Shown one piece after another: positions 1 to 5,418 of a DNA stretch of 10,793 nucleotides. The notes beneath the pieces were generated by a model, which saw nothing but the letters and a program-made list of their open reading frames with translations, searched no databases and had not been told where the DNA came from. The translations under genes were made by a program, and so were the position numbers. The DNA is from Campylobacterota bacterium (lineage in GTDB: Bacteria > Campylobacterota > Campylobacteria > Campylobacterales > Sulfurovaceae). Location of the stretch: positions 1-10,793 of the forward strand of contig JAUVCL010000060.1 in NCBI GenBank assembly GCA_030595845.1, in the 5' to 3' direction. How positions within the stretch are numbered: the stretch's first letter is position 1; each line of letters opens with the position of its first letter.

Positions 1-399
1 TCCAAAGACTGCTTCATGAAACTCAAGGGGTACTTCTATTTCAAAATCAAGTGGGTACTTCTGTCCAGGGTCTCTGCGTGATTGTCTGGAGCCACCACCA
101 AACATAGAGTTGAACATATCCATCACATCATCCATATTTGCACCACCAAATCCACCACGTCCCATACCTTGACCTTCAAGTCCAGCTTTTCCATAACGGT
201 CATAGATGCTTCTTTTCTCTTCATCTGAAAGAACCTGATAGGCTTCATTGACTACTTTGAAGTTGTCTTCTGCTTCCTTATCATCAGGGTTTCTGTCAGG
301 GTGGAATTTCATTGCTAGTTTTCTGTATGACTTTTTAAGTTCAGTACCTGAGCAGTCTTTACTGACTTCAAGTACTTCATAATAATCTAATTCTATCAT
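1..399 (-). CDS. dnaJ: DnaJ co-chaperone (Hsp40), 5' part only
   Basis: The first 133 codons read from an ATG at 399 down to the window edge, so the gene is cut at its 3' end. Residues 1-70 form a J domain starting MIELDYYEVLEVSKD, with the catalytic H33-P34-D35 loop that stimulates DnaK ATP hydrolysis. A Gly/Phe-rich linker follows (RGGFGGANMDD, SMFGGGS), then the start of the substrate-binding C-terminal domain (PLEFHEAVFG). That last motif is typical of true DnaJ rather than CbpA-type proteins, but the zinc-finger region lies outside the window, so type I is inferred. The upstream GGAGAA can serve as ribosome site. DnaJ works in the cytoplasm with DnaK and GrpE, whose genes start at the other end of this window. 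It is divergent from the Dabb gene across about 100 bp. Confidence 0.96.
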   Translation of the reverse strand, partial: MIELDYYEVLEVSKDCSGTELKKSYRKLAMKFHPDRNPDDKEAEDNFKVVNEAYQVLSDEEKRSIYDRYGKAGLEGQGMGRGGFGGANMDDVMDMFNSMFGGGSRQSRRDPGQKYPLDFEIEVPLEFHEAVFG

Positions 400-449
400 A
401 GGTAGTTCTCCATAGTTTATTCATAGTTTTTAGCGAATAATTTTGGCGA

Positions 450-478
450 ATTCTACCATAATTTAGTTATAATCACAA
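450..478 (-). promoter_or_regulatory. Candidate dnaJ promoter
   Basis: On the minus strand TTGTGA (478-473) and TAGAAT (455-450) are separated by 17 bp, about 50 bp upstream of the dnaJ start. The match is fair to good for a housekeeping sigma factor. No CIRCE or HAIR inverted repeat is visible here. It overlaps the oppositely directed promoter of the Dabb gene, so the two could interfere. Confidence 0.45.
468..473 (+). promoter_or_regulatory. -10 box of the Dabb-recR unit
   Basis: A perfect TATAAT lies 27 bp before the ATG of the Dabb gene. Only a weak -35 (TTGGCG, 443-448, 19-bp spacer) is present, which is common in Campylobacterota. The ribosome site AAGGG at 491-495 follows. Confidence 0.5.
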
Positions 479-500
479 AAATAGTTTTTAAAGGGTTAAG

Positions 501-794
501 ATGCTTGTACATATCGTGATGTTTAAGTTCAAAGAAGAAAATAAAAAAGCTAATATTATTCAAGCTAAACAGATGCTTGAAAACCTTATGGGTGCCATAC
601 CCAGTTTAAGAAGTATGGATGTAGGTGTAAACTTTGTAGAGGCTGACCGTGCGATGGATTTAAGTATTATTGCAGTCTTTGAAAGTAAAGAAGGATTAGA
701 TTCTTATGATGCACACCCTGAACATCAAAAAGTGGTCACATTTATTAAATCCGTTGTTGAGTATTCCAAAGCTGCAGACTACAATAGAGAGTAG
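501..794 (+). CDS. Dabb (stress-responsive alpha/beta barrel) domain protein
   Basis: A 97-residue cytoplasmic protein that fits a single Dabb domain (dimeric alpha-beta barrel, PF07876) over its whole length. The pattern is an initial strand MLVHIVMFKFKEE, a helix (AKQMLENLMGAI), a long central strand (MDLSIIAVFESKEGLDSY) and a final AHPEHQKVVTFIKSVVE helix. The AHPEHQ segment (H72, H75) and the N-terminal LVHIVMFKFK are the family hallmarks. No signal peptide or membrane segment is present. Family members are small dimers linked to stress or to small hydrophobic ligands, and the substrate cannot be deduced. AAGGG ends 5 nt before the ATG. recR follows after 35 bp, so the two are probably co-transcribed, although a hairpin lies between them. 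Confidence 0.85.
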   Translation: MLVHIVMFKFKEENKKANIIQAKQMLENLMGAIPSLRSMDVGVNFVEADRAMDLSIIAVFESKEGLDSYDAHPEHQKVVTFIKSVVEYSKAADYNRE

Positions 795-817
795 AGTGCG
801 TTTACTAACGCACCTAT
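791..817 (+). repeat. GTAG-headed intergenic hairpin 1
   Basis: A 7-bp perfect stem GTGCGTT/AACGCAC (796-802 / 807-813) closes a TACT loop between the Dabb stop codon and recR. The left flank is GTAGA and the right flank CCTAT, so pairing can extend past a one-base bulge. There is no U-tract, so it is a poor intrinsic terminator. It may process or attenuate the Dabb-recR transcript, or be a REP-like repeat related to the hairpins at 5386 and 6514. Confidence 0.55.
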
Positions 818-829
818 AATAAGGTAACG

Positions 830-1399
830 ATGAAAAATTATAAGATAGAAGCATTTGAAAACTTAGTGGATGCCTTTGGTTCACTCCCTTCCATTGGTAA
901 GAAAACAGCCATACGTTTAGCTTATCATGCTGTTATGGAAGATGGTTTTTCCGCAATGAAACTGGCACATGCTCTTGAGACAGGGGTGAATGTGATTCAG
1001 AAATGTACCAAATGTCACAACATGAGTGAAGATGAACTCTGCACCATCTGTTCAGACCCTTATCGTGACTCTTCTAAACTTTGTATCGTTCAGTCTGCGA
1101 AAGACATTTTGACCATTGAAGAGAGCGGGCAATTTTCCGGTGTTTATTATGTGATTTCAGAAGTACGTGATATGGATGAAGCCCATCTTTTTTATGCTGT
1201 AGGTGGGGTAGATGAGATCATTTTTGCTTTTCCTCCAAGTATCGCAACCGATACGATGATTCTGTATATAGAAGATAAGTTAAAAGGGTTAGAGATACAC
1301 TTTACAAAAATTGCGCAAGGTGTACCAACGGGAGTAGAGTTGGAAAATATAGATATACTGTCACTCTCGCGTGCTTTAGAGGCAAGAGTGAAAATTTAG
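830..1399 (+). CDS. recR: Recombination mediator protein RecR
   Basis: A 189-residue protein of normal RecR length. The N-terminal helix-hairpin-helix lies at about residues 8-40 (LPSIGKKTAIRLAYH). A four-cysteine zinc finger follows at C59, C62, C71 and C74 (CTKCHNMSEDELCTIC). A Toprim domain covers about 83-175 and ends in GVPTGVELE. RecR, with RecO and RecF where present, loads RecA onto SSB-coated single-stranded DNA at gaps and stalled forks. AAGGT sits 4 nt before the ATG. The Toprim middle (GVYYVISEVRDMDEAHL) departs from the usual RecR wording, which I regard as lineage variation. The last 56 bp (1344-1399) recur downstream of hipB, so the 3' end of this gene is either an insertion target or was itself supplied by the inserted module. 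The reading frame is intact. Confidence 0.96.
   Translation: MKNYKIEAFENLVDAFGSLPSIGKKTAIRLAYHAVMEDGFSAMKLAHALETGVNVIQKCTKCHNMSEDELCTICSDPYRDSSKLCIVQSAKDILTIEESGQFSGVYYVISEVRDMDEAHLFYAVGGVDEIIFAFPPSIATDTMILYIEDKLKGLEIHFTKIAQGVPTGVELENIDILSLSRALEARVKI
1344..1399 (+). repeat. Left copy of recR-end direct repeat flanking hipAB
   Basis: This 56-bp 3' end of recR matches 2916-2971 at 48 of 56 positions by my base-by-base count, with no gaps, including 21 identical bases at 1375-1395 and 2947-2967. The start-to-start offset is 1572 bp. It contains a near-palindrome CACTCTCGC/GCAAGAGTG (1362-1370 / 1382-1390, one mismatch). Confidence 0.9.
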
Positions 1400-1401
1400 G
1401 C

Positions 1402-1452
1402 ATAATATGTTAGTTTTACTTGACATTTGTTCCTGAAAAGTATAATATGTTA
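1402..1452 (+). promoter_or_regulatory. hipAB promoter with direct-repeat candidate operator
   Basis: TTGACA (1420-1425) and TATAAT (1441-1446) are near-perfect boxes, but their spacer is only 15 bp, shorter than the usual 17. The 11-mer ATAATATGTTA occurs at 1402-1412 and again at 1442-1452, exactly 40 bp apart. One copy lies before the -35 box and one overlaps the -10 box. That is where an XRE-type antitoxin such as the downstream HipB could bind to repress its own operon. The promoter is read directly from sequence and the operator role is inferred. Confidence 0.55.
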
Positions 1453-1478
1453 AGTATAAATAACTTTTAGGAGGTTTT

Positions 1479-2672
1479 ATGCTTCATGTCTATGCAAATA
1501 CGTTAGCGTCTGGCATTTTGGATTATAATGATAAAAATAGGGAGTTTATCTTTAACTATAGGAATGATAATCCTATTTCACTAACTATGCCTTACCGTAC
1601 GGGAAGTTATACTTCACACTATCACATACATCCTATTTTTGACATGAGTATGCCTGAGGGGTATTTATTTGAATTGCTGAAAAATCTACTTATTAAAGAG
1701 CATGGTGAAATGAATGATTTTATACTCTTTTCACATTTGTCTCGTAGTATTGAAGGGTATTTAACCTATCAAAAAGAAGATGAGGCTGAAGCATTTACTT
1801 TAAGTTTGGATGAGATACTAGAAAGTGAAGATGAAAACCTTTTTACTTCTTTGGTACATAATTTTTTAAACCATTCAGCCATTGGGGGTGTACAACCAAA
1901 AGTTTTGGCACAGCTAGAAAGCAAAGTCACACTTTCCCATAGAGAATACATTATAAAAAGTTTTTCTGCAGAGTACCCACACTTGGCAGAGAATGAATAC
2001 TTTTGTATGAAAGCACTGACATTTGCGGGGATTAGAACACCTAAATTTTGGCTCTCAAAAAGTAAAAAACTTTTTATCATGGAAAAGTTTACGTATCAAA
2101 AGGAGCAAAATAGTTTTTATGGCTTTGAAGAGTTTTGCGTATTGTTCCAATACAATAAAGAAAAAAAGTACTATGGTAGTTACGAAAAAATTGCCAAGTC
2201 AATCGCTCAAATAAGCACTCAAAAACAGGATGACTTACATAGGTTTTATAAAATGATGGTCATGAATTATCTACTTAAAAATAGTGATGCACACTTAAAA
2301 AACTTTGGTATGCTATACACCGCAGATAAAAAAGAACGCTTTTTAGCACCAGCTTATGATGTGGTCAATACGCTTGTCTATTTACCTCATGATAAACCTG
2401 CTTTAACCTTGGCAGGCAAAAAAGTATGGGCAGACAAAAAGACATTGCTAGACTTTGGCATGATTTCTTGTATGTTAAGTGAAAAAGAGGCTGTAATTTT
2501 GTTTGAAGTCTGTGTAGATTCCACAAAACAAATAATGACAGAGATAGAGAATTACATCAAAATAAATCCTGATTTTCAAGCTTTTGGGGAGCAGTTTTTA
2601 AAAATATTGCATTTTTCACTCACCGACAACATAGATACTAACTATAAGGATGTGTACAATGGAATTTTATAA
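1479..2672 (+). CDS. hipA: HipA-family serine/threonine kinase toxin
   Basis: A 397-residue protein with the HipA fold. An N-terminal subdomain (about 1-100) ends in a PEGYLFELL stretch like the LPEG motif of HipA proteins, and the kinase core follows. The P-loop-like SAIGGVQPK (133-141) carries Ser133, equivalent to the autophosphorylated Ser150 of E. coli HipA. K160 (EYIIKSF) is the ATP-binding lysine. ENEYFCMKALTFAGI (171-185) follows. The catalytic loop NSDAHLKN (268-275) has D270 and N275, and AYDVV contains the metal-binding D294. All key residues are present, so an active kinase is expected. E. coli HipA inactivates GltX and related toxins act on other aminoacyl-tRNA synthetases; the target here is unknown. 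A strong AGGAGG (1469-1474) precedes the ATG. hipA comes before hipB and overlaps it by 14 bp, the reverse of E. coli. The unit is bracketed by recR-end repeats, suggesting acquisition. Confidence 0.93.
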   Translation: MLHVYANTLASGILDYNDKNREFIFNYRNDNPISLTMPYRTGSYTSHYHIHPIFDMSMPEGYLFELLKNLLIKEHGEMNDFILFSHLSRSIEGYLTYQKEDEAEAFTLSLDEILESEDENLFTSLVHNFLNHSAIGGVQPKVLAQLESKVTLSHREYIIKSFSAEYPHLAENEYFCMKALTFAGIRTPKFWLSKSKKLFIMEKFTYQKEQNSFYGFEEFCVLFQYNKEKKYYGSYEKIAKSIAQISTQKQDDLHRFYKMMVMNYLLKNSDAHLKNFGMLYTADKKERFLAPAYDVVNTLVYLPHDKPALTLAGKKVWADKKTLLDFGMISCMLSEKEAVILFEVCVDSTKQIMTEIENYIKINPDFQAFGEQFLKILHFSLTDNIDTNYKDVYNGIL

Positions 2673-2895
2673 AATAGCAGAACGTATAAAGGAAATACGA
2701 AAATCCAAAAAAATCACCCAAGCCCAACTAGCCCAAAAGGTAGGGATGACACGTCAAACACTTGCAAAACTCGAAAAAGGGGAAATCTCCAAAGTGTCGC
2801 TATTAGCATTTATAAAAATATTGGATGTGTTGGAGTATGAAGTGGAGATAGAAGAGAAAAAGCCATTTTATTATTTTGATGTGGATGAGGTATAA
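2659..2895 (+). CDS. hipB: HipB-like XRE-family antitoxin and repressor
   Basis: A 78-residue protein dominated by one XRE/Cro helix-turn-helix (about residues 5-60): ERIKEIRKSKKITQAQLAQ, then the recognition region GMTRQTLAKLEKG. A short acidic and aromatic tail ends PFYYFDVDEV. In E. coli HipB the C-terminal tail docks on HipA, and this tail could do likewise (inference). I chose the ATG at 2659 because AAGGA (2646-2650) lies 8 nt upstream. An in-frame ATG at 2650 would overlap that ribosome site and add only three residues. Translation is probably coupled to hipA through the 14-bp overlap. It should neutralise the kinase and repress the promoter at 1420-1446. Next comes the orphan recR remnant. 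Confidence 0.9.
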   Translation: MEFYKIAERIKEIRKSKKITQAQLAQKVGMTRQTLAKLEKGEISKVSLLAFIKILDVLEYEVEIEEKKPFYYFDVDEV

Positions 2896-2915
2896 ATTTA
2901 ATTACAGATATGCAC

Positions 2916-2971
2916 AAAATACAGATACACAGACACTCTTGCGTGTTTTAGAGGCAAGAGTGAAAATATAA
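2916..2971 (+). pseudogene. recR: Orphan 3' fragment of recR (right flank of hipAB)
   Basis: Read in the recR frame, this stretch encodes QNTDTQTLLRVLEARVKI and a stop, against ENIDILSLSRALEARVKI and a stop in the intact gene. It has no start codon or ribosome site and is too short to function. The DNA match to 1344-1399 is 48/56 without gaps and drops to background just upstream of 2916, so the left edge of homology is sharp. It ends 2 bp before the stop codon of the convergent DUF2059 gene. It may be the original recR terminus displaced by the hipAB insertion, or a terminus imported with the module; the sequence alone does not decide. Confidence 0.85.
2934..2962 (+). terminator. Hairpin after hipB, possible weak terminator
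   Basis: A perfect 9-bp stem CACTCTTGC/GCAAGAGTG (2934-2942 / 2954-2962) closes an 11-nt loop inside the recR remnant. The next T-rich stretch on the plus strand (TTATTTTT, 2974-2981) starts 11 nt after the stem, too far for a classical intrinsic terminator. It may still help to end the hipAB transcript. The same stem in the live recR has one mismatch. Confidence 0.35.
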
Positions 2972-2973
2972 AC

Positions 2974-3465
2974 TTATTTTTGTGTATGAGCTTTTTTAAG
3001 TTCAGCTTCGATCATGGCTTTCATTTCTGGCATATGTCCCATCATTTTACTTTGACCTATCTTTGCACCAGCAGCGGCAAGTTGTGGCATGAGTTGTACG
3101 GTTTTTTGTCCCAGTGGTGTTTGGTAAAATTTGTTAAGTTCAGCTAACTCTTCTGCGGTGTAATTTTTGGCATAAAGTGCTGCAATGTCACCACGCTGTG
3201 CTTCCCAACCCATATATTTTGTGAAAAATGCATGAATGGTCGGTTCAATGGCTTTGAGTTGTGGGTTTGACTGTATTTGCATTTGGGTAATTCTTGTGAT
3301 CATCCCTTCATAACTTTCTTTCATGTTCATCGTGGCAAGCAGTGTGTTGGCAGCAGAGTTGGCAGCGTGAGCGGATATGGTTGTTTTAGTTTCTGTAGCC
3401 TGTAGTGAAAATGGAAGTGCAAGTATGGCTACGAGAAGTAGAGATATAGATGTTTGTTTAAACAT
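2974..3465 (-). CDS. Secreted DUF2059 protein
   Basis: A 163-residue protein with a clear Sec signal peptide: MFKQ, then a hydrophobic core (SISLLLVAILALPF) and a probable cleavage after LQA (residue 23). The mature part is mostly helical. Its segment AALYAKNYTAEELAELNKFYQTPLGQKTVQLMPQL is the recognisable DUF2059 core (PF09832): a Y-x-K-x-(F/Y)-(T/S)-x-x-E-L region followed by FY-x-(T/S)-P-x-G-(Q/K)-K. The tail is Met- and Lys-rich. Location is probably periplasmic, and no biochemical role is established for the family. AAAGGA (minus strand, 3476-3471) precedes the ATG by 5 nt. It converges on hipAB and the recR remnant and is divergent from the response regulator gene. It was probably the next gene after recR before the insertion. 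Confidence 0.87.
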   Translation of the reverse strand: MFKQTSISLLLVAILALPFSLQATETKTTISAHAANSAANTLLATMNMKESYEGMITRITQMQIQSNPQLKAIEPTIHAFFTKYMGWEAQRGDIAALYAKNYTAEELAELNKFYQTPLGQKTVQLMPQLAAAGAKIGQSKMMGHMPEMKAMIEAELKKAHTQK

Positions 3466-3492
3466 TAAAGTCCTTTTTTATAGAGTAAAATA

Positions 3493-3521
3493 ATTATAAC
3501 CTATGAGACTTAAGCAGATAA
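3493..3521 (-). promoter_or_regulatory. Candidate promoter of the DUF2059 gene
   Basis: On the minus strand a perfect TATAAT (3498-3493) stands 27 bp before the start codon, with a weak TTATCT (3521-3516) as -35 at 17-bp spacing. The opposite-strand gene at 3591 has only a TATAAA (3545-3550) without a recognisable -35, as often in this phylum. Confidence 0.45.
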
Positions 3522-3590
3522 ACATACACTTACTTTTAATCTAATATAAATACAATTGTAGCAAGAGAGTAGTTTTATCTAAGGAAACAT

Positions 3591-4244
3591 ATGAAAATTT
3601 TATTGATGGAAGATGACCCTGTTCTTGGGGACATTGTTTCTGGTTATCTTCAGGAGTTTTATGAAGTGGTACATGCGTTTGACTCCAAAGAAGCACAGAA
3701 GTGTATAGATGAAAACCGCTTTGATCTGTTCATATTTGATATTAATGTACCGGGTAAAAGCGGGGTGGAACTTCTTGAAGAATTACGTAGTTTTAATGAC
3801 ACGACCCCTGCAATCATTGTGACTGCCTATAGTGATACCAAATATTTAAAATCAGCGTTTGATGCAGGTGCACATGATCATATACGTAAACCTTTTGAGC
3901 TTGAAGAACTTAAATTACGTATAGAAAAAAGTAGGGTACTTTTTCACATAGAACAAGATGCTCCGGTGAGGCTTTCGGATACTTTGACATATTACCCCGG
4001 CAAATTCAGTGTGAGTGATGGAAAGGGTGAAGTAACCTTACGTCCTAAGGAAGTGGAAATACTCAACTATTTTATAGCCCATCCCAAACGGCTTATCAGT
4101 AGTGAGGAGCTGGTGCAAAATATTTGGGAATTTGATACCTTGCCCAGTGATGCTACTTTACGTTCGTACATTCGAAAACTACGGGAAGTGATCGGAAGTG
4201 AAAAAATTATTACGCAAAGAGGACTGGGATATCGATATGAATAA
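3591..4244 (+). CDS. OmpR/PhoB-family DNA-binding response regulator
   Basis: A 217-residue two-domain regulator. The receiver domain (1-115) has the acidic pair D8/D9 in MEDDP, phospho-acceptor D50 (FIFDINVPGKSG), T78 and K100 (IRKPF), so all phosphorylation residues are present. A winged helix of the OmpR/PhoB type covers about 126-217: the TLRPKEVEIL strand-helix, ISSEELVQNIW, the recognition helix SDATLRSYIRKLRE and the wing IITQRGLGYRYE. It is expected to be phosphorylated by the kinase encoded directly after it and to bind direct-repeat DNA sites. AAGGAAAC (3581-3588) is the ribosome site. The stop codon overlaps the kinase start by 8 nt, which implies translational coupling. The regulon cannot be deduced, but the divergent DUF2059 gene is an obvious candidate target by position. 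Confidence 0.94.
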   Translation: MKILLMEDDPVLGDIVSGYLQEFYEVVHAFDSKEAQKCIDENRFDLFIFDINVPGKSGVELLEELRSFNDTTPAIIVTAYSDTKYLKSAFDAGAHDHIRKPFELEELKLRIEKSRVLFHIEQDAPVRLSDTLTYYPGKFSVSDGKGEVTLRPKEVEILNYFIAHPKRLISSEELVQNIWEFDTLPSDATLRSYIRKLREVIGSEKIITQRGLGYRYE

Positions 4245-5382
4245 TCTTGAGAAAAAATCTTTTTACTCTTTTTTGGGGCTTTATATTGTTTCTTCGCTTT
4301 TGTTTATTTCTCTCATAGGGTACTGGTATTATACGGCACAGAAAAATGCCTTGGAGAATGAAACCTATTATAAACTGCAACACATTGCAGACATGAAGGC
4401 TGGAGAGATCATTATGGCACATATGCAGGGACTAAAGTTGAAAAAGTCTTTTATACCTGACGGGATAGAACTGGCATTGATTGATGTTAACGGTATGGTC
4501 AAAGAAGGAAAACCTGTTGAGCCTTTTATGAGTAGAAAAGCGGGCTATTTTGAAGCCAGAGGATATAATATTTTTGTATCAGATGCACCTAGAGAACATT
4601 TAAACATATCATTTGTTGTAGCGCAGTCTGCGAGTTTGCATCATGAACTCGAAGTATTGAAAGCAATGATCTTAAAGGTCATGTTCTTTGCTGCCATACT
4701 GATGGCACTGATCGCATGGGTTTTATCTAAACTGTTTATGAAACCTGTACGACAAAGAGTTGTGCAGATAGAACGTTTTATCAATGATGTCACACATGAA
4801 CTTAATACCCCCATCACAGCACTTTCTATGGCAACAGATCAGGCATTGAAACAAGAGAGCTATACAGAAAAAACACTCAAAAACATTTCTATCAGCACCA
4901 AGCAGCTCTATGACATATACAGCTCTTTGGCATATTTGAATTTTGCAGATAAAAAGGAAGCAGGGGTAGCCTTGGATATCACAGAGGTCTTGCAAAAAAG
5001 TATAAGCTATTATAAACCTTTATGTGAAAGTAAACGTATTCGTATAAAGTCAGATCTACAAAAGGTTATTTTTACCATACCTGAGACACAACTGCAACTT
5101 TTGTTTGGTAATCTCATTGGAAATGCTATAAAGTATTCCCCTGCAGGATCAACTATAACACTTCAGCTCAAAGAAGGTCTGTTTAGTATTAGAGATGAAG
5201 GTATAGGGATAGAGGTCAAGACACAAAAAGAGATATTTAAAAAATTTAAACGCGGTACAGAGTATGCTGGTGGTTTTGGTGTGGGACTTAATATTGTTAA
5301 AAGTATATGTGATGAATACGGGATAAAGATAGAAGTGGATTCTGTACCGGATAAAGGTACAGAATTCAGGTTGATCTTCTAA
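4237..5382 (+). CDS. Membrane sensor histidine kinase
   Basis: A 381-residue kinase, counted from the ATG at 4237. That start gives an 8-nt overlap with the regulator gene and has GAGGA and GGGA upstream. An in-frame ATG at 4198 lies deep in the regulator and has no ribosome site. Domains: transmembrane segment 1 at about 11-31, a roughly 110-residue extracytoplasmic sensor region, transmembrane segment 2 at about 148-167, a HisKA dimerisation helix with H187 (DVTHELNTPITAL), and a HATPase_c domain. The latter has N-box NLIGNAIKYSP (N292, N296), G1 DEGIGI (320-325) and G2 GGFGVGL (345-351). No HAMP domain is obvious. All catalytic motifs are intact. The short sensor region resembles no ligand-binding domain I know, so the signal is unknown. 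The gene ends 3 bp before a strong hairpin shared with the convergent phosphoesterase gene. Confidence 0.93.
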   Translation: MNNLEKKSFYSFLGLYIVSSLLFISLIGYWYYTAQKNALENETYYKLQHIADMKAGEIIMAHMQGLKLKKSFIPDGIELALIDVNGMVKEGKPVEPFMSRKAGYFEARGYNIFVSDAPREHLNISFVVAQSASLHHELEVLKAMILKVMFFAAILMALIAWVLSKLFMKPVRQRVVQIERFINDVTHELNTPITALSMATDQALKQESYTEKTLKNISISTKQLYDIYSSLAYLNFADKKEAGVALDITEVLQKSISYYKPLCESKRIRIKSDLQKVIFTIPETQLQLLFGNLIGNAIKYSPAGSTITLQLKEGLFSIRDEGIGIEVKTQKEIFKKFKRGTEYAGGFGVGLNIVKSICDEYGIKIEVDSVPDKGTEFRLIF

Positions 5383-5385
5383 TGT

Positions 5386-5415
5386 GTAGGGTGCTGTGTC
5401 CCCACAGCACCCTAC
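5386..5415. terminator. Strong intergenic hairpin between convergent genes (GTAG-headed hairpin 2)
   Basis: A perfect 13-bp stem (5386-5398 / 5403-5415) with the 4-nt loop TCCC fills the 36-bp gap between two convergent stop codons. The left arm starts GTAGGGTGC and the right arm ends GCACCCTAC. Position suggests a bidirectional transcript end, but neither strand has a U-tract, so it may act by stalling or by protecting 3' ends. It may instead be a REP-like repeat, since its head resembles the hairpins at 791 and 6514. Confidence 0.6.
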
Positions 5416-5418
5416 GAA

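Noticed and set aside
815..820. TATAAT 10 bp before the recR start as a promoter
   Set aside because: Transcription would begin at or beyond the start codon and miss the ribosome site, and no -35 is apparent.
696..884. 62-codon minus-strand reading frame over the Dabb-recR junction
   Set aside because: It overlaps two well-supported plus-strand genes and has no recognisable domain.
1769..2214. Open frames inside hipA (1769-2080 minus, 2023-2214 plus)
   Set aside because: They are out-of-frame shadows of a complete kinase gene, with no ribosome sites or domains.
1400..2971. Transposon or integron as carrier of hipAB
   Set aside because: There is no transposase, integrase, terminal inverted repeat or short target duplication; only the recR-end duplication is seen.
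3931..3937. GTAGGGT inside the response regulator gene as another REP-like copy
   Set aside because: It is in coding sequence and no palindrome follows, so it is a chance match.
4198..4236. Upstream start for the histidine kinase at 4198
   Set aside because: It would add 13 residues inside the regulator gene without a ribosome site; the ATG at 4237 is better placed and leads straight into the first membrane helix.
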